Source: SHZI01 sp963802215
Lineage (GTDB): Bacteria > Pseudomonadota > Gammaproteobacteria > Steroidobacterales > GCA-2729495
Assembly (NCBI GenBank): GCA_963802215.1
Contig: CAWDHQ010000001.1
Location: forward strand, 2,170,001-2,234,000
DNA length: 64,000 bases
Reading direction: 5' to 3'
The notes under the pieces: generated by a model
Databases searched by the model: none
Told to the model about the DNA's origin: nothing
Seen by the model: only the letters and a program-made list of their open reading frames with translations
Made by a program: the position numbers and the translations under genes
Shown: positions 53,754-63,131 of the stretch, in pieces
Numbering within the stretch: the first letter of the stretch is position 1
Layout of the letters: each line of letters starts with the position of its first letter

Positions 53754-55781
53754 ATGCAGCCCCGCACACGCCTACATTCAATGGCTGCCGGCCTGGCTGT
53801 CGCAGCGGCGGGTCCGGCGCTGGCCGCCGACACCGGCGCGGTGACGCCCGTGGTCCTGCTCGCCGTCCTGCTCGGCCTGCTGGTCGCGCTCGCCCTGGTG
53901 GCCCTCGTGCTGCGCACCCGGCTGGCCCGGAGCCAGGGCGCCATCAACGAGCTGACGGGAGCCGTGGAGCGGCTGGCCCAGGGCGACTTCAGCCACGGCA
54001 TCGGGATCCCTGGCACGGGCGATGTCGAGGCGCTGGCGGAGGCCCTGGACCGCCTGCGCCTCGGCCTGCGGACCTCGGCGAGCTCCCGCGACTACCTGAG
54101 CCAGGTGATCGCCAGCATGAGCGACGCCGTCGTGCTGGCGCGCATGGACGGCTCCATATCCCAGGCCAACCCGGCTGCCGAGCGGCTGCTGGGACGGGAC
54201 GCTGCCGACCTGCGCGGCCAGTCGCTGGTCAACCTGGTGGCTGAAAGCCAGCGGGCCTCCTTCACGCTGGGCGACACCAGGTCCCGTACGCGGGAAATCG
54301 CCCTGGTGAATGCGGCCGGCGAGGAAGTGCCCGTGTCCTACACCTGCGCAGAGATCACGGCCAATGAGCCTGCCCTGCACGGTTATGTGATCACCGCGCG
54401 AAACATCAGCGAGCGCAAGATGGCAGAACAGCGCATCCGCTATCTCGCACGCATCGATTCGCTGACGAAGGTGCCGAACCGCATGCAGTTCCAGCACCTG
54501 CTGCAGCGGGCGATCGCGCGGGCCCGCCGCGGCAACCACCGCCTGGCGCTGATCTACCTGGACGTGGACAAGTTCAAGGAGATCAATGACACCTTTGGCC
54601 ACACAGCCGGCGACCTCTGCCTCGAGACGCTGACCGACCGGCTGCGGAGCATTCTCCCCGACTCCTCCGTGATCGGCAGGCTGGCCGGTGACGAATTCGG
54701 GGTAATCCTCGACAACCTGGATCCGGCGCGCAACCTGCGGGCGGAAGTGGTGGCGACCACCCGCTTCCTGCAGGAGACGATCACCGAGCCGCTGCACTAC
54801 CAGGGCCACCAGGTGTACCTCAGCACCAGCGCGGGCATCGCCCTGTACCCGACCGACGGCAACAATGTCATCGACCTGATCCGCAACGCCGATGCGGCCC
54901 TGTACCGAGCCAAGCGCCAGGGTGGCGGCGCCCTCGAGGTGTATCACACGGACATGAATGCGGCGGCCGTCGAGCGGCTCATGTTGAAGAGCCGGCTCCG
55001 CAAGGCCTTCGAGAAGAACGAGTTGCGCGTGCACTACCAGCCGAAAGTCGACCTGCGCAATGGCTCGATAGCCGGCGCCGAGGCGCTGGTGCGCTGGGAA
55101 CTGACCGACCGGGGCATCGTGCTGCCGTCCGAGTTCATTCCCCTTGCCGAGGAGAGCAACCTCATCCTGCAGATCGGCGAGTGGGTCCTCGACCGCGTGT
55201 GCACCGACTACAAAAGCTGGGCGCTGATGCCGGCCCGGCCGGGTCGCGTATCCGTGAACCTGTCACTGCGCCAGCTGAAGCAGAGGGATTTCATCGGCCG
55301 CGTCCAGGCCATCTATGCGAAACACGGCATCGCTCCGGACGTCCTTGAACTCGAGATCACCGAAACGACGTTGATGGAGGATCCCAAGCGAACGCTTCAC
55401 CTGCTCCACGAACTCCATCGCCTGGGACTGCGCCTGGCCATCGACGACTTCGGCACCGGATACTCCTCCCTGAGCGCGCTCCAGCAGTTCCCGATCAGCA
55501 CGCTCAAGATCGACCAGTCGTTCGTCCAGAACGCGACCACCGACCACGACCAGGCGACGATCGTGGCGCTGATCATCGAGATGGGGCACAGCCTGAAGCT
55601 GGAGGTCGTTGCGGAGGGCGTGGAATCCGAGGAGCAGCTGCGCTTCCTCCGGGCTCTCAAATGCGATTACGCCCAGGGCCTCCTCTTCGGCCGCGCCATG
55701 GCCGCCGACGACTTCCGGGACCTGGTCATCGACCAGGGCGGCGGCGCCGGGCGGTACCAGCCCCTGTTCGCGCGGCGCTGA
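53754..55781 (+). CDS. membrane PAS-GGDEF(degenerate)-EAL protein
   Basis: About 675 residues. A signal/TM segment (first 30 residues), a second TM (about 38-60), a HAMP-like stretch (RSQGAINELTGAVERLAQGDFSHGIG), a PAS domain (about 105-220), a GGDEF domain with AGDEF in place of GGDEF, and an EAL domain with EALVRWEL, DDFGTGYSSL, LKIDQSFV and VAEGVE. The cyclase half is likely inactive or regulatory; the phosphodiesterase half looks active. ATG 53754 chosen; ATG 53721 would add 11 residues before the signal peptide. Confidence 0.9.
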   Translation: MQPRTRLHSMAAGLAVAAAGPALAADTGAVTPVVLLAVLLGLLVALALVALVLRTRLARSQGAINELTGAVERLAQGDFSHGIGIPGTGDVEALAEALDRLRLGLRTSASSRDYLSQVIASMSDAVVLARMDGSISQANPAAERLLGRDAADLRGQSLVNLVAESQRASFTLGDTRSRTREIALVNAAGEEVPVSYTCAEITANEPALHGYVITARNISERKMAEQRIRYLARIDSLTKVPNRMQFQHLLQRAIARARRGNHRLALIYLDVDKFKEINDTFGHTAGDLCLETLTDRLRSILPDSSVIGRLAGDEFGVILDNLDPARNLRAEVVATTRFLQETITEPLHYQGHQVYLSTSAGIALYPTDGNNVIDLIRNADAALYRAKRQGGGALEVYHTDMNAAAVERLMLKSRLRKAFEKNELRVHYQPKVDLRNGSIAGAEALVRWELTDRGIVLPSEFIPLAEESNLILQIGEWVLDRVCTDYKSWALMPARPGRVSVNLSLRQLKQRDFIGRVQAIYAKHGIAPDVLELEITETTLMEDPKRTLHLLHELHRLGLRLAIDDFGTGYSSLSALQQFPISTLKIDQSFVQNATTDHDQATIVALIIEMGHSLKLEVVAEGVESEEQLRFLRALKCDYAQGLLFGRAMAADDFRDLVIDQGGGAGRYQPLFARR

Positions 55782-55824
55782 CCCTGCGGCATAATCTGCC
55801 CCTCTTCATACCGGAGCCTATCTC

Positions 55825-56169
55825 ATGCGCCGCCTCAGCCCCCTTGCCCTGATGGTCCTCGCCACCTTCCTAGCGCCCGCCGCCCAGGCCGCCTGCGAAT
55901 ACCCGGCGGAAGTGAAGATCCCTGACGGCAAGAGCGCCACGCAGGAGGAAATCACGGCCGCCAGCACGTCGGTGAAGAAGTACCTCGCCGACATGGAGGC
56001 CTACACGGCCTGCCTCGATGCCGAGGTCGCCGCCGTGCCGGTGGAGCAGCAGACCCCCGAGATCAAGGCCATGCACGTCAAGCGGTACAACGCCGCCGTG
56101 GATGCCATGGAAGCCACCGCTAACGCGTTCAACGAGCAGCTCCGGGCCTTCAAGGCCGCGAAGAAGTAG
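55825..56169 (+). CDS. small exported protein, unknown
   Basis: A 114-residue protein with a signal peptide (MRRLSPLALMVLATFLAPAAQA). The mature part is helical and carries two cysteines (ACEYPAEV and YTACLDAEV), possibly one disulfide. A CATAAT -10 box lies about 30 bp before the ATG and GGAG is 9 nt upstream. The stop TAG is in REPIN 11. Function unknown. Confidence 0.78.
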   Translation: MRRLSPLALMVLATFLAPAAQAACEYPAEVKIPDGKSATQEEITAASTSVKKYLADMEAYTACLDAEVAAVPVEQQTPEIKAMHVKRYNAAVDAMEATANAFNEQLRAFKAAKK

Positions 56170-56258
56170 GAGCGCCTTCAGGCGCGACCGGGAATTCCCC
56201 GGCAGGCGCGTCTCAGCGCCAGAGGGGAGTTGCCGGCGGCGCCTGAAGGCGCTCCTGC
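56166..56258. repeat. REPIN 11
   Basis: 93-bp REP pair after the small exported protein gene. Its inner loop (GGCAGGCGCGTCTCAGCGCC) is the same as that of REPIN 9; the stem is slightly decayed. It supplies the TAG stop at 56167-56169. Confidence 0.9.
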
Positions 56259-56318
56259 GTTGGAGTGCTTTAAAGCCCAGCGCCGGTTAGAATCCGCGCC
56301 CCGAACCGAGGACGACCC

Positions 56319-57296
56319 ATGACCAAAGCCGCGAGAGTCACCATTACAGGCGCAGCCGGGCAGATCGGCTACCAGCTTGCCTTCCGTATCGCTTCCGGCC
56401 AGCTGCTGGGGCCAAACCAGCCCGTGATCCTCCAGCTGCTGGAGATCACACCCGCTCTGGGCGCGCTGGGTGGCGTGGTGATGGAACTGGAGGACTGCGC
56501 GTTCCCGACCCTGCAGGGCGTGGTGGCCACCGACCAGGCCGATGTGGCCTTCAAGGACACCGACTACGCGCTGCTGGTCGGCGCCAAGCCCCGGGGCCCC
56601 GGCATGGAGCGGGCCGACCTCCTGCGCGACAACGCGAAGATATTCTCGGTACAGGGCAAGGCACTCAACGAGCATGCGAGCCGGCAGGTCAAGGTGCTGG
56701 TAGTCGGCAATCCCGCCAACACCAACGCCCTGATCGCCCAGAGCAATGCCCCCAGCCTCAATCCCGCCAATTTCACGGCGATGACGCGCCTCGATCACAA
56801 CCGGGCGCTGGCCCAGCTGGCGGCCAAGACCGGCACCCACGTGAGCCAGATCAGCCGCATGACGATCTGGGGCAATCATTCCGCCACCCAGTATCCCGAC
56901 ATCCACCATGCCCTCGTGAATGAACGCCGGGCCAGCGAGCTGGTGGATGCCAAGTGGGTGAAGGACGACTTCATCCCCACCGTGCAGCAGCGTGGCGCGG
57001 TCATCATCAAGGCCCGGGGCCTCTCCAGCGCGGCCTCGGCCGCCTCCTCCGCCATCGACCACATCCGCGACTGGGCCCTCGGGACGCCCGGGGACGACTG
57101 GGTGAGCATGGCCGTGCCCTCGGACGGCAGCTACGGCATCAAGGAAGGCATCATCTATTCCTATCCGGTGCGCTGCGCCAAGGGCAGGTACGAGATCGTC
57201 GAGGGCCTCGCCATCAGCGATTTCAGCCGGGAGCGGATGAAGGCCACCGAAGAAGAGCTGCGCCAGGAACGGGACGCCATCGCCGCGTTGCTTTAA
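56319..57296 (+). CDS. mdh: malate dehydrogenase
   Basis: A 325-residue NAD-dependent enzyme of the TCA cycle. NAD-binding VTITGAAGQIGYQLAFRIASG at 7-27, VVGNPANTNALIAQS near 128, catalytic His in TIWGNHSATQYPDI near 187 (His), and the substrate-binding GAKPRGPGMERADLL near 87. This is the long Mdh type found in many proteobacteria. GAGGA upstream of the ATG. Confidence 0.98.
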   Translation: MTKAARVTITGAAGQIGYQLAFRIASGQLLGPNQPVILQLLEITPALGALGGVVMELEDCAFPTLQGVVATDQADVAFKDTDYALLVGAKPRGPGMERADLLRDNAKIFSVQGKALNEHASRQVKVLVVGNPANTNALIAQSNAPSLNPANFTAMTRLDHNRALAQLAAKTGTHVSQISRMTIWGNHSATQYPDIHHALVNERRASELVDAKWVKDDFIPTVQQRGAVIIKARGLSSAASAASSAIDHIRDWALGTPGDDWVSMAVPSDGSYGIKEGIIYSYPVRCAKGRYEIVEGLAISDFSRERMKATEEELRQERDAIAALL

Positions 57297-57314
57297 ACCA
57301 ACATTTTGGAGTCC

Positions 57315-57363
57315 GCAGGAGCGCCTTTAGGCGCGATCGGTCGCGCCTAAAGGCGCTCCTGCG
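57315..57363. repeat. REPIN 12 between mdh and fadE
   Basis: Inverted REP pair, here beginning GCAGGAGCGCCTTTAGGCGC, so the usual TAG is CAG. It lies clear of both coding regions. Confidence 0.88.
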
Positions 57364-57398
57364 GCTATAGTCATGGGCCAATCCCGAGAGATCTGGCC

Positions 57399-59888
57399 AT
57401 GGCTGACTTCCTGATCTGGCTGCTCTGGACCATCGGACTGGCGACGGTCGTCGTCACGCTCGCCTACCGGCGCACCGACCTGCCCACCTCGACCCTCGTA
57501 CTGGGCTTCGCCCTGGTGGTCTACTCGCTTTTCGGCACCGGCTGGCTGGCCTGGAAGCTGATCCTCTGGGTTCTGCTGGCAGGCCTGGTGGTTTTGAACT
57601 CCACCGGCTTCCGCCGCGAGCGCATCACGCTGCCGCTCCTCCGCTTTTATCGCACGGTGGTCCCGACACTCTCGGACACCGAGCGCGAGGCGCTGGAAGC
57701 CGGGACGGTCGGCTGGGACGGCGAACTGTTCACCGGCCTCCCGGACTGGGGCAAGCTCATGGCGCTGCCGGCACCTGCGCTGACTGCCGAGGAACAGGCC
57801 TTCCTGGACGGCCCCACGGAAGAGCTGTGCCGCATGGCGGACGATTGGCAGATCACCCACGAACTTGCCGACATGCCGCCCAACGTCTGGGCGTTCATCA
57901 AGCAGAACCGCTTCTTCGCGATGATCATCCCGAAGCGCTACGGGGGGCTCGAGTTCTCGCCCATCGCCGTGGCCGCAGTGCTGGCGAAGCTCTCGAGCCG
58001 CAGTGCCGTGGTTTCCTCCACGGTCGGCGTGCCGAACTCCCTGGGGCCCGCGGAACTGTTGCTCCACTACGGCACGGAGGAGCAGCGGGAGCGCTACCTG
58101 CCCCGCCTGGCCACGGGCGAGGAAGTTCCCTGCTTCGCGCTCACCGGGCCCCGCGTCGGATCCGACGCCGCCGCGATTCCGGATACCGGGGTCGTCTGCA
58201 AGGGAATCTGGCAGGGCCGCGAGGTCGTCGGAGTCCGCCTTAACTGGGACAAGCGCTACATCACGCTGGCGCCCGTCGCGACCGTGCTGGGCCTGGCCTT
58301 CAAGCTGTCAGATCCCGAGCACCTGATTGGCGAGGAAACCGAACGCGGCATCACCGCAGCCCTGATCCCGGTACGCACACCCGGGGTGGAGATCGGACGC
58401 CGCCACCACCCCCTGAACATTCCCTTCCAGAACGGTCCGACCCGGGGCCGGGACGTGTTCGTGCCGCTCGACGCCATCATCGGCGGGCCGGAGCGGGCCG
58501 GCCAGGGCTGGAAGATGCTGGTCGAGCAGCTGTCGGCGGGCAGGGGCATCACGCTCCCGTCGAGCGCCATGGGCGGCAGCAAAGCCGTCGTCTGGGCCTC
58601 AGGCGCCTACACGCGCCTGCGCAAGCAGTTCAACGTGCCGGTCTGCGAGTTCGAGGGCGTGGGTGAGGCACTGGCGCGGATCGCAGGCTATACCTACATC
58701 ATCAACGCCGGCATGACTGTGACTGCCACGGCAATCGCCCGCGGCGAGAAGCCCGCCGTGCCTTCGGCGGTGCTCAAGTATCACTGCACGGAACTGGCCC
58801 GGAAGATCGTCAATGACGCCATGGACGTCCACGGCGGCAAGGGAATCATGCTCGGGCCCTCCAACTACCTTGCCCGTGGCTACCAGGGCGTGCCCATCGC
58901 GATCACAGTTGAGGGCGCCAACATCCTGACCCGCAGCCTGATCATCTTCGGGCAGGGGGCCATACGCTGCCATCCCTTCGTACTCAAGGAGATGGAGGCG
59001 GCGAAGGACCCGGACTTCAACCGCGGATTGCGCGATTTCGACAAGTACCTCTTCGGCCACGTCGGCTATGCATTCAGCAACGCGGCCCGCTCCTTCGTGC
59101 TGGCACTGACGAATGCGGAGGCCGGCAGCGCCCCGGTGGAGGGACCTACGGCGCGCTACTTCCAGCACGTCAATCGCTACAGCGCGGCCTTCGCTCTGGC
59201 GGCGGACGTGTCCATGCTGGTGCTCGGGGGCCGGCTGAAGCGCAAGGAAACGCTCTCGGCCCGCCTCGGCGATGTCTTCAGCAGCATCTACCTGGCAAGC
59301 ATGGTCCTGAAGCATTTCGACAACCAGGGCCGGCAGGCCGGCGACCTGCCGCTGGTTGAATGGGCCTGCCGCACGCTGCTGTACCAGGCCCAGGAGCAGC
59401 TGCATGGCTTCCTGCGGAACTTTCCGAACCGGATGGTGGCGGCGCTGCTGCGCGTGTGCATTTTCCCGCGGGGCCGTATGTACTCGGCGCCGTCCGACGA
59501 CCTGGGCCGCGAACTCGTGGAGCTGATCACCCGGCCGACCGAAACCAGGAACAGGCTGTGCGACGGAATCTATGCGACCCGGCAGCCGGACTCGCCGCTG
59601 GGCCAGCTGCAGGCGGCGCTCGAGACTGCAGAGCGCCTGGCCCCGGTGGAGGCCCGGGTCCGCGAGGCCATGCGTGCCGGCATCCTGGAACACGGTGCCG
59701 TGCACGAGCGGGTCGCCCAGGCCCGCGAGCGCGGTGTGATCTCTGCGGAAGAAGCGCGCCAGCTGCAGGACTTCGACAACATGGTGCTGGCCATCACCGG
59801 AGTGGACGATTTCGATCCGGCGGAACTCCGGCGCATCGCCCAGGCCACGGCATTGCCGTTTCATGACACCGCGGGGGTGGTCGGTTAA
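57399..59888 (+). CDS. fadE: acyl-CoA dehydrogenase FadE
   Basis: An 829-residue FadE: first step of beta-oxidation, acyl-CoA to trans-2-enoyl-CoA with FAD. Two N-terminal membrane helices (about 4-60), an acyl-CoA dehydrogenase core (PPNVWAFIKQNRFFAMIIPKRYGGL near 163, FALTGPRVGSDAA near 245, and TVEGANILTRSLIIFGQGAIRCHP near 503), then the DUF1974 C-terminal domain typical of the E. coli type. Stop 9 bp before the DUF4399 gene. Confidence 0.97.
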   Translation: MADFLIWLLWTIGLATVVVTLAYRRTDLPTSTLVLGFALVVYSLFGTGWLAWKLILWVLLAGLVVLNSTGFRRERITLPLLRFYRTVVPTLSDTEREALEAGTVGWDGELFTGLPDWGKLMALPAPALTAEEQAFLDGPTEELCRMADDWQITHELADMPPNVWAFIKQNRFFAMIIPKRYGGLEFSPIAVAAVLAKLSSRSAVVSSTVGVPNSLGPAELLLHYGTEEQRERYLPRLATGEEVPCFALTGPRVGSDAAAIPDTGVVCKGIWQGREVVGVRLNWDKRYITLAPVATVLGLAFKLSDPEHLIGEETERGITAALIPVRTPGVEIGRRHHPLNIPFQNGPTRGRDVFVPLDAIIGGPERAGQGWKMLVEQLSAGRGITLPSSAMGGSKAVVWASGAYTRLRKQFNVPVCEFEGVGEALARIAGYTYIINAGMTVTATAIARGEKPAVPSAVLKYHCTELARKIVNDAMDVHGGKGIMLGPSNYLARGYQGVPIAITVEGANILTRSLIIFGQGAIRCHPFVLKEMEAAKDPDFNRGLRDFDKYLFGHVGYAFSNAARSFVLALTNAEAGSAPVEGPTARYFQHVNRYSAAFALAADVSMLVLGGRLKRKETLSARLGDVFSSIYLASMVLKHFDNQGRQAGDLPLVEWACRTLLYQAQEQLHGFLRNFPNRMVAALLRVCIFPRGRMYSAPSDDLGRELVELITRPTETRNRLCDGIYATRQPDSPLGQLQAALETAERLAPVEARVREAMRAGILEHGAVHERVAQARERGVISAEEARQLQDFDNMVLAITGVDDFDPAELRRIAQATALPFHDTAGVVG

Positions 59889-59891
59889 TAT
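59886..59891 (+). promoter_or_regulatory. -10-like box 6 nt before the DUF4399 ATG
   Basis: TAATAT ends 6 nt before ATG 59898 and overlaps the fadE stop. Same layout as at cutA and the 46540 gene. Confidence 0.35.
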
Positions 59892-59897
59892 CGCGCC

Positions 59898-60419
59898 ATG
59901 AAAGTCCAAGCTAGCCGCCTTCTGCTTCTGGCCGCGTTCGGCCTGGCCATCGCCGCCTGCGGCAAGCCGCCCGCCCCCGAGGCCGAAATGCCAGCCGCTG
60001 CCCCGGCGGTAGCGGAAGCACCGTCCGTCGAAGCGCCGGCGGCTGAATCCGCCGCGCTGCTGCCGCGCAATACCTCGCCCGAAGGAGCCCGGGTTGAGAT
60101 CCTGAGCCCGAAGGACGGGGATGTCGTCACGTCGCCCGTGAAGGTGGTGTTTGGCCTCGAGGGCATGACCCTGGCGCCCGCCGGCGATCCCACCCCGAAT
60201 TCGGGACACCATCACCTGCTGGTGGACGTCGCGGCCCCGGACCTGGCCCTGACCATTCCCAAGGACGCGCAGCACCTGCATTTCGGCCAGGCGCAGAGCG
60301 AGGCGGAGATCACACTGGCGCCAGGGCAACACACGCTGCAGCTCCTGCTGGGTGACACCAATCACGTCCCCCACAACCCGCCGCTGATCTCCGCGCCCAT
60401 CACCATCACCGTGCAATGA
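59898..60419 (+). CDS. DUF4399 lipoprotein
   Basis: A 173-residue lipoprotein (lipobox AAC, Cys21) with an Ala/Pro/Glu linker and a DUF4399 domain: VEILSPKDGDVVTSPVKVVFGLEGM, NSGHHHLLVD, the QHLHFGQAQSEAEI and LAPGQHTLQLLLGDTNHVPH segments. The His clusters suggest metal binding. Located between fadE and mvaS on the same strand. Function unknown. Confidence 0.88.
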   Translation: MKVQASRLLLLAAFGLAIAACGKPPAPEAEMPAAAPAVAEAPSVEAPAAESAALLPRNTSPEGARVEILSPKDGDVVTSPVKVVFGLEGMTLAPAGDPTPNSGHHHLLVDVAAPDLALTIPKDAQHLHFGQAQSEAEITLAPGQHTLQLLLGDTNHVPHNPPLISAPITITVQ

Positions 60420-60435
60420 ACCCCTTAGCGGCGGA

Positions 60436-61968
60436 TTGACTAATCCCGCCGCAGCTCCCGACGGCACGCGCATGGCGCCAACCACGCAACGCAAGGCAAC
60501 CCCATCACCCGCAACCGGCACTCCCGGAATCAGCGGGATGGCGCTGTACCTGCCCGCCTACCGGGTCGACCTCCGGCAGTGGTGCGAATGGACTGGCGGC
60601 GACTGGCAGAAGATCCGCCAGGTCGTAGGCTCCGGATTCCGCCTGCTCGGGCCGCGCCAGAGCGTCTACACGATGGCGGCCAATGCGCTGCTCCGCCTGA
60701 TCCGCAATTACGACGTGGACCCGACGAGGATCCGGTACCTGGCCCTCGGCACCGAGTCCAGCACCGACAACTCGGCCGGGGCAATCATCGTGAAGGGCAT
60801 GGTGGACGACGCCCTCCGCGCCCTCGGCCTGCCACCGATCGCCCGGACCTGCGAGGTCCCGGAGTTCAAGCACGCCTGCCTCGGAGGGATCTACGCGCTG
60901 AAGGGTGCCGTGCGCTTCCTCAGCACCGACGGTGACGACAGCCTCGCTGTGGTGATCTGCACCGACAAGGCCCTTTACGAACGGGGCAGCAGCGGCGAGC
61001 CCACCCAGGGCGCGGGCGCCGTGGCCATGCTCCTCGAGCCCCGGCCGCGACTGGCCAGCATCGACCTGCGCCACGCGGGCACGGCCTCCGAATACCGGGG
61101 CATCGATTTCCGGAAGCCCCTCACGGGCCGCCTTAACGGCCACGCTCATTCCCTGGATATCCCTGTCTACAACGGCCGATACTCGACCAACTGCTACGTG
61201 GATGAGGTGCGCCGGGCGCTCGATGACCTCTACGCCCGGCGCTCCCTTGCACCTGCCCCTTACCTGCGCAGCGTGGATGCGATCTTCATGCACCGGCCCT
61301 ACGCGCGCATGCCGGAAACAGGCTTCGGCGTGGCCTACCTCTTCGCCCTTGCCCAGGGTGACGCCGCCGACCAGGAGGAACTCGCCACCTATTGCCGGGG
61401 AGCCGGCGTGCTGATGGGCGAAGTGCTGGAGGAGATGAGCACGGCGCCCGAGCTCGGACTTCTGGCCGTCTGCGACCGCATCCAGGACGAGATCTTTCCG
61501 CTCACCATGGCCGTGCTCAAGGTCTTCAGGCAGAGCGAAGCCTTTGGCAAGTACGTGCACGGCAAGATGGAACTCGGCGCCGACTGGATGCGCGAGGTCG
61601 GCAATCTCTATACCGGCGCACTTCCCGCCTGGCTGGCCGCCGGCCTGGCCGACGCCGAGCGCCGCGGAACCGCCCTGGCGGGCCACGAACTTCTCACCAT
61701 CGGCTATGGCAGCGGCAATGCGGCAGACGCGATCCCGCTCAGGGTCGTGGAGGGCTGGGAAGCAGCTGCCCGCAAGATTGGCGTGGAAGAGGCGCTGCGT
61801 CCCGCGATCGACCTGACCGCGGAACAGTACCTGGCACTGCGGGACGGGCTGGAGCCACGCGGCCTCGAGATTACACCCGCGGCGGAGTTCGTGGTGGAGC
61901 GGATCGGCGTGGAGGTCGGGCACGCGTTCCAGGATTCGGGTGTGGAGTATTACCGCTACGTGCACTAG
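60436..61968 (+). CDS. mvaS: hydroxymethylglutaryl-CoA synthase
   Basis: Condenses acetyl-CoA and acetoacetyl-CoA to HMG-CoA, the entry into the mevalonate pathway. Thiolase fold with the expected catalytic triad: Glu107 in GTESSTDNS, Cys148 in EFKHACLGG and His286 in FMHRPYARM. At about 510 residues it is longer than the Staphylococcus enzyme. TTG at 60436 gives the full frame; ATG 60472 removes a poorly conserved Pro/Thr-rich head and may be the true start. Converges with mvaK2 54 bp downstream. Confidence 0.9.
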   Translation: MTNPAAAPDGTRMAPTTQRKATPSPATGTPGISGMALYLPAYRVDLRQWCEWTGGDWQKIRQVVGSGFRLLGPRQSVYTMAANALLRLIRNYDVDPTRIRYLALGTESSTDNSAGAIIVKGMVDDALRALGLPPIARTCEVPEFKHACLGGIYALKGAVRFLSTDGDDSLAVVICTDKALYERGSSGEPTQGAGAVAMLLEPRPRLASIDLRHAGTASEYRGIDFRKPLTGRLNGHAHSLDIPVYNGRYSTNCYVDEVRRALDDLYARRSLAPAPYLRSVDAIFMHRPYARMPETGFGVAYLFALAQGDAADQEELATYCRGAGVLMGEVLEEMSTAPELGLLAVCDRIQDEIFPLTMAVLKVFRQSEAFGKYVHGKMELGADWMREVGNLYTGALPAWLAAGLADAERRGTALAGHELLTIGYGSGNAADAIPLRVVEGWEAAARKIGVEEALRPAIDLTAEQYLALRDGLEPRGLEITPAAEFVVERIGVEVGHAFQDSGVEYYRYVH

Positions 61969-62021
61969 TCAGCCGCGGCGCTGACTCTGGCAACGACGCC
62001 CGAATCACCCCTGGCGCAGGA

Positions 62022-63131
62022 TCAGCCCTGGCGCAGTCCGACCCGCTGCACATCCCCGCGAACACTGAGCCCCGGCGCGCACAGGTCCACGTCCAGCACC
62101 CGGAATCCTGCCGTGGCGAACGCGGCGCGCACGGCCCGGTCCACCGCCCGGGAGTCGGTCAGCGCAATGCCAAAGTCGCCGCCCCCGGCGCCGGAGGGCT
62201 TGTAGACCGCGCCGTGCTTCACGGCAATCGCACGCAACCGTTCATGCACGGGGGAAAAGATCCCGATCCCCGCCGCGGCGTCCAGCAACCGCAGGCCGGA
62301 CTCGTAGCCGGCAATGGCGCCGAGCACGCCGGGTGCGTCTTCGGCGTTCCACGCCGCGACAGCCTGGGCGGCATTGGCCCCTAGCCGCTCCATATGGCTC
62401 GCAAAGCGCGTGGCATCCCGTTCCCGGTAGGCGCGTAGCCGACCGAGCATGAACGGGGTGGAGGCGCTCTCTCCCGACCACACGGCCGCCATGGAAAGCT
62501 GCCGCGGCCAGGAAACGGGATGGGCCCGGGGCACGCTCATACCTGCGCCCTGGTCGCGGGCGAAATCGATGGCTACGGCGCCACCGGTAATCGCCGTGGC
62601 GACGTCAATGCCGCTTCCCGCACCACCCTGGAGCCTCCGGTGCGCTTCGTGGCAGATGGCGATCAGCATCTGCCGGGGCAGGGCCGGCCCGCCGGCGAAG
62701 CGCAACAGGGCACCGGTGAGTGCAACCACGATCGCGGCGCTGGAGCCCAGGCCGAGCTTCACCCGATGCCCGTCCGGCCCGGCCTGGTGGAACGCCGCTG
62801 TAACCAGCTCGATCTGGCAGGCCGGTAATTCCGTTGCATGGGGCAGCAGGCCGCGCACGGCGAGGATCTCGGCGCAGGCCTCCAGCGGGAGGCCGAAGGC
62901 GCCGGGAGAGACGCCTTCCCATCGCGTGCCACTCCCGGCGACCCAACGGAACCGGAAACTCTCGCCCGTGTCCGGAATCAGCAGCTGGTTGCCAGACCCG
63001 GGCATCGGCCTGATCCGCGCTTCGGCACGGACGTCGACGGCGACAGCCAGGCCTGGCGCGCCTTCCAGCACGGCGTACTCGCCGACGATGACGAGCTTGC
63101 CGGGCGCCTGGGCTTCAATCAGTTCCGGCAC
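62022..63131 (-). CDS. mvaK2: phosphomevalonate kinase
   Basis: A 369-residue GHMP kinase that phosphorylates mevalonate 5-phosphate. Motif I is APGKLVIVGEYAVLEG (9-24), the ATP loop LGLGSSAAIVVAL (126-138), and motif III KPSGAGGGDFGIAL (311-324), where GAGGGD points to the phosphomevalonate branch. The GIDVATAITGG block near 174 agrees. GTG 63131 puts the conserved start in place and overlaps the end of mvaD by 17 bp. A mevalonate kinase identity is less likely but possible. Confidence 0.85.
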   Translation of the reverse strand: MPELIEAQAPGKLVIVGEYAVLEGAPGLAVAVDVRAEARIRPMPGSGNQLLIPDTGESFRFRWVAGSGTRWEGVSPGAFGLPLEACAEILAVRGLLPHATELPACQIELVTAAFHQAGPDGHRVKLGLGSSAAIVVALTGALLRFAGGPALPRQMLIAICHEAHRRLQGGAGSGIDVATAITGGAVAIDFARDQGAGMSVPRAHPVSWPRQLSMAAVWSGESASTPFMLGRLRAYRERDATRFASHMERLGANAAQAVAAWNAEDAPGVLGAIAGYESGLRLLDAAAGIGIFSPVHERLRAIAVKHGAVYKPSGAGGGDFGIALTDSRAVDRAVRAAFATAGFRVLDVDLCAPGLSVRGDVQRVGLRQG

